A DNA stretch of 64,000 nucleotides. Source: Siphonodentalium dalli (Eukaryota > Mollusca > Scaphopoda > Gadilida > Siphonodentaliidae). The position numbers and the translations under genes are program-made. The notes under the pieces are model-generated. The model ran no database searches. It was given only the letters and a program-made list of their open reading frames with translations, and was not told the origin of the DNA. The stretch lies in the NCBI GenBank assembly GCA_032622095.1, contig CP136067.1, forward strand, positions 123,663,030-123,727,029, written 5' to 3'. Shown here one piece after another: positions 33,378 to 45,229 of the stretch. Position 1 is the stretch's first letter, and each line of letters starts with the position of its first letter.

Positions 33378-33904
33378 TAAAGATGGATTATCTCTTTAAA
33401 TAACAAATTTGAAATAGTTGCCTGGATATAAAATAATATATATGAACTGAAGACCCCTGTCCGGAAAGGCTTCTATCAATAATATTGATTTTATTTCGAA
33501 CATTTTATTGGGACTGTTTATTTGTCTATTATTAGAACATACCATTCGGGTGATACCATATAGCGATAGAGAGCATTAGGCTGTTCCTATGGCTACGTAC
33601 CGAACATCAAATGTCCCAGATTGATTGGTTATATTGCTTTATTCCATAGTTATAAGCGATAATGAGTATAATTAATGTTTATTTGTGACAAAATTACACC
33701 ATAAAATTTCTGGTCTCTGTTAACAGTAACCACTATTGTTTGTTAGCTAAACAACCACACCTTTTAGACCAGAACATATTCGAAATAAAATGAATATTAT
33801 TTGATAGAAGCATTTCCTGACAGGAGTCTTCGATTCAGATCTAATATTTTATAACCCGGTAACTATATAATACATGTTTACAAAGAGATAATCCACCTTT
33901 AAAT
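33378..33904. mobile_element. Hairpin MITE with about 130-bp inverted arms
   Basis: AAGATGGATTATCTCTTTAA at the left matches CAAAGAGATAATCCACCTTT at the right in inverse orientation. The arms continue through GAAGACCCCTGTCCGGAAAG (33453) and its inverse at 33810. Spacer 33510-33778 unrelated. Degraded relatives at 5772-6005 and near 6560. No target duplication resolved. Confidence 0.65.
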
Positions 33905-34001
33905 GTACAAATGAAAGAACAACATCCTGCCTATAATGTCCTTTGTCATCATATGATAGACTTATTCATATTCCAAGTCTATAAATGATAAAAATACTTA
34001 A

Positions 34002-34672
34002 CCCTTTCCATGACTGGAGCTTCCTGAAATTTTGCGAAAAACCCTGTGCCAATGCATTCTCTTATATAATCAAGTCTGTCTTACGGAGCATTATTAGATA
34101 ATACATCATTTACCTTGACCTTGTAAGCCAGTGAATTCTATTATATATGCGAGGCTCATATAAGAGAATGCATTGGCCTAACAATATTTACCTTGACCTT
34201 GTAAGCCAGTGTATTCTCTGATATATGCAAGGCTCCCTATTGGAGGCTGGCATACATAAGATAATGCATTGGCACAGGATCTTTATTGCTGCACCAGCAC
34301 TGCTCCCATCATGAATTGGTTAATTATTATACATATTTTAGTCTGTAATTTTTAGATATTGAGAGCCTCCTCACCTGCCCTTGTAAGGTTGGTTAGAGGT
34401 TTGACAAATGGATCTAATAACCCTTTCACGATGGGAGCTGCGCTGGTGCAGCATTAAAGTTATGTGCAAATGCATTCTCATATATATCTGAGTCTCCCAT
34501 AGGGAGCCTCGCTTATCTATTAAAGAGAATGCACTGGCTTACAGTCAATATAAATATTGTTAGGCCAATGTATTTGCTTATATAATCGAGCCTCCCTATG
34601 GGAGACTCACATATATCAGAGAATGCAATGGCACAGGTTTTTCACAAAATTAAAGGAAGCTCCATGGAAGGG
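34002..34672. mobile_element. piggyBac-like element, 671 bp, TTAA target duplication
   Basis: Starts CCCTTTCCATGACTGGAGC and ends GGAAGCTCCATGGAAGGG, flanked by TTAA at 33998-34001 and 34673-34676. The interior is a series of broken ATGCATTCTCTTATATA and GCACCAGC..GCTGGTGC hairpins. The second copy (36022-36770) lacks intact TTAA at both ends. Confidence 0.75.
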
Positions 34673-34676
34673 TTAA

Positions 34677-35110
34677 CCCTTTACCCAACAGAACGGCCCT
34701 GTGCCAATGCATTCTCTTATATATGCGAGTCGACCATAGGTCGCCTCGCATATATAAGAGAATGCATTGGCTTAACACATATTAAAAATGATAAAATTGT
34801 CAAAGATTGTAGAAAAATATTATAATTTTTTTTTTAAATGTAAGAAAAAATTATAAAATTGTTAAAGAATGTAAGAAAAAGATTTTTTTTAGGCCAATGC
34901 ATTCTCTTATATATGCGAGGCGACCTATGGTCGACTTGCATATATAAGAGAATGCATTGGCACAGGGCATAACTGTAACCATCACAATGTGGTCAATGAA
35001 CCGGTTCCAATGATATCCATATTTGTATGGTTCTATTGAGACAGACCGAAGATATTTTAGGCTGTTGAAGCTTTATTTGGGCGGTTTTGGCCGTTTTTTT
35101 GGGTAAAGGG
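34677..35110. mobile_element. piggyBac-like MITE sharing a TTAA with its neighbour
   Basis: Same family as 13050-13441: CCCTTTACCCAACAGAA to TTTTTTGGGTAAAGGG. The flanks are TTAA 34673-34676, which is also the right flank of the 34002-34672 element, and 35111-35114. The other duplicated copy reads straight from GGG through TTTATGAGTAAA at 36768-36780, so the site without this insertion is preserved. Confidence 0.88.
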
Positions 35111-36021
35111 TTAATGAGTAAAAATATATTATAAAATTGTTGATCATCGAAGAACAATAGAATTCATACTATTTGTTTAATACTTTATTTGCATATTTGC
35201 GTTTACATATATGTTGATATTTTCCATAAAGTTTTGTTTACACAAAGAATGAAATGAGTAGATTTTAAAGGCCCACTTAATTATCGAACCTCCAGGTCAC
35301 ATGTATAAAATATATGCCATATTATATACCGTTTGAAAGAGGAAGCTCCAAAACATTGTATTATCAACTTATCTGGTGTAATAAACTGTGAACGTGTTGT
35401 TTTTGTTGAGTTACCAACATGTTTTTGTGATCTAGATTGTAGTAAAAAGTGTGTTACTTTCAATGGAGGTGGAATAACTCTATATCTTAAAGATAGAGTT
35501 ATTCCCCTTCCATTACAAATTGACCTTTAGTTTGAATTCTGTTGAATTCTGGGAGCTAAAACGGGGGGAATCTTTCTATGATTTCAGCTGTTTTTTATTT
35601 CTCTATTGGCATTTTCTGAGACAGATGTTTCAAATGGTGAATGAATTATAGTATATCATATTTTATGGCATAGGTTGTTATTAAAACCGTATATCAAGTC
35701 ACTATAAAAAATTATAGGTGACCAGAAAATTAAGTGGGCCTTTAAAAAAAGTTTTAAATTTGTTGAGGAAATTTAAGCAGGCAATAATTTACTGCTTACT
35801 ATTTTTATGTGTACCCATACCATGTATGGTACACATAATGCCGACGTCCGGATCAACCATCCGTTGTTTGTCGCACCGTCTGTCTGTCCGTAGACACTTG
35901 CTATCTGATTCGATTACTCGAATATTTTTTAGTAGATCGATCCATGAGCTATCCGATGCTGTAACCAAAGTATTTTTTGTCCGATTGTGTTCATATTTGA
36001 TATGTAGGTTTATGATGACAA

Positions 36022-36770
36022 ACCCTTTCCATGACTGGAGCTTCCTGAAATTTTGCGAAAACCCTGGGCCAATGCATTCTCTTATATAATGAAAACCCTG
36101 GGCCAATGCATTCTCTTATATAATGAAAACCCTGTGCCAATGCATTAATTCTCTTATATAATCAAGTCTGTCTTACAGAGCATATATTAGATAATACAAC
36201 ATTTACCTTGACCTTGTAAGCCAGTGAATTTTATTATATATGCGAGGCTCATATAAGAGAATGCATTGGCCTAACAATATTTACCTTGACCTTGTAAGCC
36301 AGTGATATTCTCTTATATATGCAAGGCTCTCTATTGGAGGCTGGCATTCATTAGAGAATGCATTGGCACAGGATCTTTAATGCTGCACCAGCACTGCTCC
36401 CATCATGAATTGGTTAATTATTATACATATTTTAGTCTGTAATTTTTAGATATTGAGAGCCTCCTCACCTGCCCTTGTAAGGTTGGTTAGAGGTTTGACA
36501 AATGGATCTAATAACCCTTTCATGATGGGAGCTGCGCTGGTGCAGCATTAAAGATTATGTGCAAGTGCATTCTCATATGTATCTGAGTCTCCCATAGGGA
36601 GCCTCTCTTATCTAAGAGAATGCACTGGCTTACACAGTCAATATAAATATTGTTAGGCCAATGTATTTGCTTATATATGCGAGCCTCCCTATGGGAGACT
36701 CACATATATCAGAGAATGCATTGGCACAGGGTTTTCACAAAATTAAAGGAAGCTACAGTCATGGAAGGGT
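36022..36770. mobile_element. piggyBac-like element, second copy within the duplication
   Basis: Counterpart of 34002-34672. Flanks are ACAA and TTTA rather than TTAA. The left portion carries three direct 31-bp repeats of AAACCCTGGGCCAATGCATT type (36057-36145), absent from copy 1, so this arm expanded after duplication. Confidence 0.7.
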
Positions 36771-37271
36771 TTATGAGTAAATTGTTGATCATCAAAGAAC
36801 AATAAAATTCATACTATATGTTTACTACTTTATTTGCATATTTGCGTTTACATATATGTCGATATTTTGCATAAAGTTTTGTTTACACAAAGAATGAAAT
36901 GAGTAGATTTTAAAGGCCCACTTAATTATCGAACCTCCAGATCACATATATAAAATATATGCCATATTATATACCGTTTGAAAGAGGAAGCTCCAAAACA
37001 TTGTATTATCAACTCATCTGGTGTAATAAACTGTGAACACGTTTTTGATGAGTTACCAACATGTTTTTGTGATCTAGATTGTAGTAAAAAGTGTATTATT
37101 TTCAATGGAGGTGGAATAACTCTATATCTTAAAGATAGAGTTATTCCCCTTCCATTAAAAATTGACCTTTAGTTTGAATTCTGTTGAATTCTGGGAGCTA
37201 AAACGGGGGGAATCTTTCTATGATTTCAGCTGTTTTTTATTTCTCTATTGGCATTTTCTGAGACGGATGTT

Positions 37272-37732
37272 CAGCCCTGGGAATTAAGGAAAATTTGCCT
37301 AGGTGAAAGAAATCGGCCTAGGCAAAAACAGATTTTACCTAGGCAATTTTGCAACAATATTGCCATCTCAAATCAATATGATTCAATAATAACCTGAAAT
37401 GCTTAGTTATTTAGGAGAAGATTTCCAGGCCACTACTCATCATATATATACATTCCACATATCATCTCCAAAACTAATGCCCTTATGGGTTGCTATATAT
37501 AGTTAATGGCCCAGTGCCATGGAAACAATTTTAGGACAATATATGTAAAGAGTGATTTAAGGAAGTCATTTTGGCTAAAGACTAAAAGAGGTTCTATTTC
37601 TGATAGACACAAATCAATTTTAGTAACCCAATGAACTTGTTTTACCTAGGCAATATAATTGCCTAGGAAAACTGATTTTGCCTCTGCTTTTACCTAGGCA
37701 TTGCCTATTGCCTAGACTAATTCCCAGGGCTG
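37272..37732. mobile_element. CAGCCCT-ended element, 461 bp, 6-bp target duplication, with empty site
   Basis: Ends CAGCCCTGGGAATTA and TAATTCCCAGGGCTG, flanked by direct GATGTT (37266-37271 and 37733-37738). The sister copy is uninterrupted here (GACAGATGTTTCAAATGG at 35620). The interior repeats CCTAGGCAA in both orientations near each end. No ORF of note. Confidence 0.88.
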
Positions 37733-37914
37733 GATGTTTCAAATGGTGATGAATTATAGTATATCATATTTTATGGCATAGATTGTTATTAAAACCGTAT
37801 ATCAAGTCACTATAAAAAATTATAGGTGACCAGATATTTAAGTGGGTCTTTAAAAAAAGTTTTAAATTTGTTTAGGAAATTTAAGCAGGCAATAATTTTC
37901 TGCTCACTATTTTT

Positions 37915-39480
37915 ATGTGTACCCATACCATGTATGGTACACATAATGCCGACGTCCGGATCAACCATCCGTTGTTTGTCGCACCGTCTGTCTGTCCGTA
38001 GACACTTGCTATCTGATTCGATTACTCGAATATTTTTTATTGGATCGTGTTCAAATTTGATGTGCATGTTTATGATGACACACTCCTCACCTGTATAGTT
38101 TTTGGTATCGATCAGTTGATCAGTTTAGAAATTATTAACACTTTGCATCCGCACATAGGCATGAGCTATCCGATGCTGTAACCAAAGTATATATTTTTTC
38201 CGATTGTGTTCATATTTGATATGTAGGTTTATGATGACACACACCACACCTGTATAGTTTTTGGTATCGATTGGTTGATGGTTTAGAAAATAATTAACCC
38301 TGCACACAAATGCTATCTGATGCATCTAAGCCAAACAATTTTCTTCTGACATGCCTCATATTTCTTACCTAGGTTTTTCTTAGCACGTTCTTCATCTGTA
38401 TGGTTTTTGCTATCGTTTAGTTAGCCCTTTCTGCTCTTGTTTTTAAATAGAATTCATCCAAGCTATGTTGACTTAAATATTTTTCATCTGATCAGCACCA
38501 AATTTGGTACATATGGTTCTCACCCCGAAATACAGATCAAGTTCAAATTTTAGGTTTATCTGGTATATTTTAACAGAGTAATGGCCATTTAAAATTCAAT
38601 TAACTGATAATGTAATTAAAGCCTGCACTGTGAGCTTAGAAGAGAACTTCTCATGACACAGAGAGTGTATTATTGGCATTGAGTTATGTTTAGCTGGACA
38701 CTAGATAGATAGATTGCATGGCTAGCAGAGTCTGTTGATAAACTCTGCCAAAAACTGTGATTGATGACTCTCTGGTCAAGTTGTTTTGTGTGCAATATTA
38801 AGTTAACCCCTTTGCTGAAACAGGTTCATGAATTAGAGACTGACTTATTGTATGGGTTCTAAATCCAATGACATGCTTTTTACAGACTTTTTGTGTTTAT
38901 CAGTTCATTAGTTTGGGTGATATTAACCCCATTCTATCTGATTTCATAACTCAAATATTTCCATTGATTATGTTTATAGTTCTTGGCATAGTTTATGATA
39001 ACACACCCCTAACCTGCATAGTGAGGGTCAGTTGGATTATTTGCTTAAAAATATTAACATCCTCCACCAATCCTGTTGACACAATGTGATAACTAAATAT
39101 TTTTCACACGATCACTATATAAATAATTGCATCCATGTTAATGATGACACATTCTTCACCTGTATAGATTTTGGTATCGATTGAATGGTTTTGAAAATAT
39201 TAACCATAACTTTACTTATATTTCCGCTGTTTACATACATTAAAATCTTTACAATGATCAGCTTAGAAGAAAATTAACCCACCCCATTCCATAGTCATAC
39301 AGTATGCTATCCAATGTAATGAATCTAATATTTTCAATCTCATATCCTACCTCTAGCTATCTGAAAATTCGGCATTAAAACATTTTATATCCAGGTCTAT
39401 ACATCCCTCACTTGTATAGTTGTTCAGGTATTGATTGGTTTTTGAATGGGAAATATTAACCCTTTTCTCCCATCTAAATG
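37915..39480 (+). repeat. Degenerate tandem array of a CACCTGTATAG..TATCGATTGG unit
   Basis: CACCTGTATAGTTTTTGGTA followed by TCGATYRGTTGATGGTTT and AATATTAAC recurs at about 38090, 38248, 38385, 39018 (weak), 39158 and 39410, each shortly after TTTATGATGACACAC. Unit length varies (about 150-300 bases, one larger gap). No coding potential. Confidence 0.5.
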
Positions 39481-40009
39481 ATCCCATGAATTTTTAATAT
39501 GCAGCTAATTCAAAAAATAACAATAATAAAAAAACCCATAATATGTTATGTCTCACATTCCAATGTAATAAGCAAATAAATGGAGTTGCTATGATGTTTA
39601 TCTACTTAATGTGTTAACTATTTTGTCTTTAAGTGCTCTGGGGCTTCTCTCTGACTATGGATTGAGCTTAATTAGCTTTATCACTCTTTTAGACATATCT
39701 ATGTTGGAGTGACCTAATAGGTTGAAATTGAATGCCACGTCCGTGTTCCTATTGTGTTTATGTGAGCAAGGTGCCCAATAAGTCTGATTCCACTTGTGAC
39801 CTTAATATTAAGGTGTGAATTGTTGAAACTTTTTCACTCATGAAAAGGTTGGTGTAAGGATTTATTAAAATAGCTAATCGGTATCGCCAAGGTATGGGTT
39901 AAACATCTGCCGATCGTGATTGGCCTCTCGTTTAATTCTTTACCGGTGAGTTTATTATAATCTAGTCACTTGTCATATTCTGTGTGGCGCCATTGGCTAG
40001 ATTTAGGTA

Positions 40010-40125
40010 CAGTAATGCCCTAAATAATCAATAATCGCAACAAGCCATATTTCCGACTAAATCCTGAAAAATAACCAACAATTCTGACGTGGTTAAGGAG
40101 TCAACTATTTAGGGCATTTACACTG
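40010..40125. mobile_element. Family A MITE, deleted copy
   Basis: CAGTAATGCCCTAAATAATC then mostly the right arm (GCAACAAGCCATATTTCCG) to GGGCATTTACACTG, flanked by TA. Confidence 0.75.
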
Positions 40126-40763
40126 TATCTTCCTCATTTGAGTAGTGAATAATTAGTTTTTGGTTGATTTACATACATTGTCAAGTAAATTAACTCCCTT
40201 TCTCATCTTTCAGTTCGTGCAGTAGTAGCTTTCGCAGTCGATAAATCGATATCTGAGGTTGTTAAGTTAATTTCTGTAGGGTACACAATTAATTTGATTA
40301 TTCTAACACTTATTTATACTCTCACATGTTGATTGGGGTTTACTTGATTATGTGTGACCATCCAAAGCGATAACAACTATTCATCAGATTTTTAGATCAA
40401 CTTGTGCAGTTAAACAAGTCAGATCCATTGTGATATTTGTGTTGTGACTTCTCCTAATACATGGCCCATACTTGATATTTCAAATAATGCTGCACACCAA
40501 TGTTTCTTTTCACTGATTTATGAATAGGTTGGAAATGTTTTTACCTATCCATTTATCTTATACTGGAAAATTGATTGGATTCCATTGAATTTCTGTACGA
40601 ATCTCCACCATAATGAGGTCTTTGAAGAATGTCAATCTTTTTTGTATATTCTGTTTTTAAGTTATTCTTATAGTTTATACAGAAGTTTATTCAGAAACGT
40701 TGATTTTTTTCTCTTCAATTTTTTCTCTCCAATATGCTATAATGTATTTGCTTCTCCTAGCTA

Positions 40764-40956
40764 CAGTGATGCCCTAAATAATCGACTCCTTAACCACAGC
40801 AGAATTATGGGTAATTTTTCAAGATTTTGACAGAAATATGGCTTGTTAATGAGAGCTTTCCGATGAATGGCAACAAGCCATATTTCCGACTAAATCCTGA
40901 AAAATTACCCATAATTCTGCTGTGGTTAAGGAGTCGATTATTTAGGACATTAATGT
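40764..40956. mobile_element. Family A MITE
   Basis: CAGTGATGCCCTAAATAATC to GTCGATTATTTAGGACATTA, TA at the left flank. The right end is decayed (AATGTA instead of ACTGTA). Arms otherwise complementary. Confidence 0.8.
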
Positions 40957-41079
40957 ATTTACTTCTTTTTCATTGTTCTATTTATATCCAGAACATATAA
41001 CCTTTTCTAAATACATCTTCATGTACACTTCACTTGTGTTTTTTCTCTCTAATACTCATTGATTATAAGGAGGATGTCA

Positions 41080-41420
41080 CCACCCCATTTTCTGGTAAGG
41101 CCAGAAACCCCCTACCCTAAAGTTTTTTTCATGGTTTTCAAGAAAATCTATTGCATTTTTTCTCAAATAATTTCATAAAACACAAAAAACACATTTCAGC
41201 ATCTCAGAATAGGTTGATTTCTTAGTAAAAGTATGGTGCAATATCAAAATACAAAAATAATCAAAAGTAATATTTTGTAAATCTTGGAGAGTTAAATATG
41301 CACATGAAAAGTAATAAGAATATGTCAAAATAAAAAAAAAATAATTAAAAAAAATAAAATATCAGGCCTACCTATACCGACCCTATTTTTTTTCGGCTTG
41401 TAACCCAAACCAAACATTTA
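41080..41420 (-). repeat. Interspersed repeat, A/T-rich
   Basis: Begins AGGAGGATGTCACCACCCCA and ends with CTACCTATACCGACCCTATT / TTCGGCTTGTAACCCAAACC, with long A-rich interior. A related CTACCTACCTACCCTACC piece is at 21362. No ORF. Confidence 0.35.
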
Positions 41421-41449
41421 ATTTTCTTTGGCCTAAACAGAATTCTTGT

Positions 41450-42570
41450 GATTTTTAGTTAAGTTTTTTGTTCAAATCCTTGACGTATGGTTTGACGAGG
41501 GACGGTATCAGTTTTGATATCCTTAATAATGTACTTCACTGCATGCATTTCTGTGACTTTTGTGAGCCGATTTCGCAATAAACATTGAATTAATTACCCA
41601 GGAGAAATTCCATAATTGTATGCGCCGCAAAGCTAAATCCCACACAAAGTCACTTAAATTGTAAAATTTTGAGTTGGGACCTTCACCTACAGTGAATTAC
41701 ACTATTAAGAAACATATAATAACTAAGAAATATATTCCCAGCGTTATGTTTTCGACTTCATAAGGATCCCAGTCAAAACATCAAAAAGTTCCCAGGTTTT
41801 GTACTGGTGGAATATGATCTCTACGGGTGTTAGCCAGAGTAGAGATTCATGGCATGATCTGCTGATGAGGGAACTTTATACCACCGAACTAATAACACAG
41901 GTAATATATTTATCAGTCAATACCTGTTCCTTGGTAATGTTTTTTACAGCAGTTGCTCAAGATTAAATTATTTAGGTGACTTTGTGAGTCAATTTTGCAA
42001 TAAATATGAATTGATTGATTACCTCAGTGGAAAATTAATGAATGTAAACGATGGAAAGCCTAATCGGTTCATAAAAGCGTTAAAATCATGTAACGTCAAA
42101 TTGGACCTTCACCTACTTGGAGATAAATTATGAACTCTTAAAGTGCCAGGGGCCGATCTCATCGGCCCTAATTTACGGTCTGTAGAGTGCCAGGGCTGAT
42201 GAGATTTTTTTTTTTTTAGATTTTTTTTTTTTTTGGGTTGAATTTTTTTTGGGTATGCTTAAGCATGCTATAGCGAATTTAAAAACAAACTGGATAAGTC
42301 CTTAGGGGAATGTTATAACTCAAAACTATCACCAAGTATTCATAGTAATAATTTTGATGCCCATGAAAAACGTAAGATTCCCTGGCACTAAACCTACAAA
42401 ATAAGCGTGGCACTGAAAGAGTTAAGGAACAGGTATCAATGGAGAAATATAATACCTACAATATTTGTTTTATGTTAAAGAAGTTATATCTTCAAAAATT
42501 TCCCGGGTATTAAACTGGTGGAATATTATCTCAACAGGCATAGCCAGAATATAGATATACATGCATGATC
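41450..42570. repeat. Cluster of GGGACCTTCACCTACA-type repeat copies with an inserted TTAA element
   Basis: Copies at 41480-41880, 41930-42135 (partial) and 42430-42570 (partial, decayed) share AATTACCCAGGAGAAAT, GGGACCTTCACCTAC, CCCAGGTTTTGTACTGGTGG and ATGATCTCTACGGG. The same sequence follows the copia pol relic at 52579-53050. It is therefore probably linked to that element (LTR or untranslated end), but I cannot prove it. Confidence 0.5.
42142..42421. mobile_element. piggyBac-like element (GTGCCAGGGGCCGATCTC type), 280 bp
   Basis: Flanked by TTAA at 42138-42141 and 42422-42425. The left end has lost its CCCTTTG and begins AGTGCCAGGGGCCGATCTCA; the right end is GCGTGGCACTGAAAGA. The hairpin GGGCCGATCTCATCGGCCC is just inside the left end. 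Relatives at 51850-51992 (inverse, partial) and 58226-58436. Confidence 0.65.
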
Positions 42571-42629
42571 TAATATAGCGCAAGTTCATTGTGGGAGGGT
42601 AACCTTACCAGTGGTCCCGTCCCATTCAA

Positions 42630-43095
42630 ACCTGAGTTTAGTGTGCCTGTCATTTGCAGAATGAGGTCCCCAGAGGGTGAATTTAGTGATGCTATCATCC
42701 CATATAGTGGGCTAGCATCACTAAATTCACCCTCTGGTGACCTCATTCTGCATGGCCTCATCTGCTATGGAAGACATAGACCCAGATTGAAGTCCCCAAA
42801 TGGTAAATATTGTGATGTACCCCCATATGGAGCCTCGATTATGCAATATGTCGTCTGCCAATTTGGGGATATAGAGAAACTAAAGTAAAAAAGATATAGA
42901 ATCTATGTGAAGACGTTTCTATAGAAATTTTATAATAAAGAAATTTTCCAGAGAAGATGAGGCCTAAGCAGAATGAGGTCCCCAGAGGGTGAATTTAGTG
43001 ATGTTAGCCCACTAAATTCACCCTCTGGGGACCTCATTCTGCAAATGACAGGCTCAGTAAACTCAGGCTTGGTCCCATTGGGACAGTGATGCATC
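42630..43095. repeat. Family D palindromic element, near full length, copy 5
   Basis: Outer inverted ends CCTGAGTTTAGTGTGCCTGT and GACAGGCTCAGTAAACTCAGG, two hairpin modules (42657-42752 and 42971-43050) and the CCAAATTTGGG-like middle. This is the best-preserved copy for defining the family ends. Confidence 0.75.
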
Positions 43096-43126
43096 TAGTA
43101 ATTTTTAATTTTTTCCAAGAATAAGT

Positions 43127-43284
43127 CAACAACAATTTAATAGCCTGGTTTATGTACCCATAACAAGACATATTTCCGACTAAATCCTGAAAAGTTACCC
43201 ACAATTCTGCTGTGGTTATGGAGTTGATTACTTAGGGCATTACTGTAGTATGGGTACATAAAACAGGCTATTAAATTGTTGTTG
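43127..43284. repeat. Outer inverted repeat surrounding a half family A element
   Basis: CAACAACAATTTAATAGCCT (43127) and TTTATGTACCCA lead into a half-length family A arm (43162-43246). This is followed by TGGGTACATAAAACAGGCTA and TTAAATTGTTGTTG (43251-43284), the inverse of the left flank. The right part plus a family A piece is repeated at 43671-43840. Confidence 0.7.
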
Positions 43285-43840
43285 GTGAGAGCTTTCCGAT
43301 GAATGGCAACAAGCCATATTTCCGACTAAATCCTGTGGACTGTTATTGGTCTTCAGTCATAAAGATCACCAGGAATACAAAATGTATTCTAATAAAGGCC
43401 ATTTAAAGTTTTAAAGAGATGTGAAGATTCATAGAAAGCATACAGGTATCTTGGTGGCAGAGGCATATAAACTCAAGCTGACTTCTCAGTTTTCAACTTG
43501 GATGTAGTTAAAAGTAATTAAAGCCAGAGATATCTATAGTTGGTGGGTCCTGTGCATCTTTAATCACCAGTGAAATGTGGTTAGATAATTTGTTACTGAT
43601 AAGCAGAAACAGCTAAGGTCAGCTGTGAAAATAAAAAAAAATAAAAATTTATTTTTATTTCCTTGTCAGTGGATTACTTAGGGCATTACTGTAGTATGGG
43701 TACATAAAACAGGCTATTAAATTGTTGTTGGTGAGAGCTTTCCGATGAATGGCAACAAGCCATATTTCCGACTAAATCCTGAAAAGTTACCCATAATTCT
43801 GCTGTGGTTATGGAGTCGATTACTTAGGGCATTACTGTAC
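43278..43840. mobile_element. Two further family A pieces bracketing a duplicated segment
   Basis: 43278-43336 and 43717-43840 both begin GGTGAGAGCTTTCCGATGAA and run into CGACTAAATCCTG. The second continues to GGGCATTACTG followed by TA. Between them lies the 336-bp segment also found at 45370. Confidence 0.7.
43334..43669 (+). repeat. Segmental duplication copy 1 (empty site of the foldback)
   Basis: Shares GTGGACTGTTATTGGTCTTC through AACAGCTAAGGTCAGCT and on to TTATTTCCTTGTCAG with 45370-45673 plus 49558-49599. At the position of the large foldback element this copy reads uninterrupted GTCAGCTGTGAAAATAAAA. Confidence 0.88.
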
Positions 43841-43964
43841 TACAATGTACTACAACTTTTTTCTCAATACTGTCGACATTAAACCCCAATCAATCAATAC
43901 TGTCACTAAATGTTATAAAAATATTTTTACTTGACTGGTTCATGTTCATGTTGATTAAAACCCT

Positions 43965-44090
43965 TTCAGTGCCAAGTCCGATTTTTGTATCAACCCATAT
44001 TTCCTTGATCATTTTTCAAATTTATTGATTATAATGTGATACATTGATGGAAAGAGCTCTTAGAGCTTAGAGTATGGATAATTAAAAAAA
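43965..44090. repeat. Partial piggyBac-like MITE
   Basis: CCCTTTCAGTGCCAAG then the inverse orientation of the body of the 9868-9988 element (CCCATATTTCCTTGATC, TTTTTCAAATTTATTGATTA). Right end missing. Confidence 0.55.
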
Positions 44091-45138
44091 TTAAATTCAA
44101 CTGTTTTCAAAGCAAAGTAACTTTTTACCGTCATCTGATTTGATATATAAAATTACACAATGACGATGATTTTTCAGTCCGTATGGGGGTGTTATAGGAA
44201 GGAAATTTTTGTGTAAATTGTTCTGAACTTCTTCTTCGTCTGTAAGGTGCTACGTGTATACACAATATTGCACCGTGCATGAATCAAAGGTTTAATGATT
44301 CTGAATATATGTGTTACTAGTAAGAATTTGTTTAAGTTTTGAAGTTTTGAGGCTGGGTCACCATCAGTTAATGAGTGAAAAACTACCCACTCTGTCAAGC
44401 TGTTCAAATCTTTAACAGTTCTGGGAATGAAGCTGAATTTGAAGTTGTCCTGAGTCTGTTCTGGGTCTGATGAAATGTTTCAAATGCATTTTACTTGTGA
44501 ACCTTTCTGGTCATTGAAGATGATTTATTGGGATATTTGCCGCACCAGTCAGACCCTTAATGAATAAACAAAGCCACAATATTTTTTTCCTCTCCTGCAG
44601 TGTCTGAAGTTTTAGAGATTCATCAATTTTTGTCATAGAATTAGGTGAATAGTCATAATTTTGCACGATAAATTTGCTCCACTGATTTTAGATTTTCAAG
44701 AGCTTATCTATTAGGCCAAACTTTTTTATTTTTCTTCTTTACAGATTTTTTTAACCTTGTTTTGGGAGGGTCTGTCGGAAAATAAATAAAAATAAAAATG
44801 CTTGAATATTATTATTTTTTGGACATTCGCTAAGGTGGTAATTGTGCCTTTATAATCTCTGTCAGTCACTTACAGAGAACAGGTTTCGGACGTATATCAC
44901 AACATTCAAATCCAGTACTACTATTTGAAACATAGCTCAGATTATTGAATAATATTGAAAAAATCCAGAAATAAAGAGTTTGTTTTTGTTCAACATTTTA
45001 ATTATTAAATAAATGGACTCCCCCATTCAGTTATAATGTATACATTGAAAAAGTCCATTTTTCATCTGGATGGATGTCATGGAAAAATAGATAGCCAACA
45101 GATAATATATGTGCAGAAGGATTCCTAATAGTTAGTTG
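44091..45138. other. Intergenic, no gene seen
   Basis: Unique-looking AT-rich DNA with short ORFs (44192-44407 minus) lacking motifs. Confidence 0.45.
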
Positions 45139-45229
45139 GAAATGTTCAGATAATAAATTTAGAAAACGGTCTAGGGCCATTTGTTGAACTTATTATCTGA
45201 ACATTTCCTAAGGAATCTACTTGTCTGAT
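45139..45229. mobile_element. Small hairpin element with GGAAATGTTCAGATAATAA ends
   Basis: GGAAATGTTCAGATAATAAA and TTATTATCTGAACATTTCC are inverse ends 91 bp apart. Relatives near 20430-20515 and 28455-28845, the latter split by a hAT-like element. Flanking target not resolved. Confidence 0.6.

Larger units (their letters stand above)
34002..38080. repeat. Tandem segmental duplication of about 2 kb (two copies)
   Basis: Copy 1 is 34002-36019 and copy 2 is 36022 to about 38080, in direct orientation. Both begin CCCTTTCCATGACTGGAGC and share TCATCxAAGAACAATA, ACTTAATTATCGAACCTCCA, the mirrored AACTCTATATCTTAAAGATAGAGTT hairpin and the CCATACCATGTATGG repeat. Each carries an insertion the other lacks: 34677-35110 in copy 1 and 37272-37732 in copy 2. 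Small ORFs (35333-35530 and 36978-37172) are the same frame in both copies but have no recognisable domain. Confidence 0.88.

Noticed and set aside
43965-44090. Full TTAA element
   Set aside because: Only one CCCTTT end is present; listed as partial.
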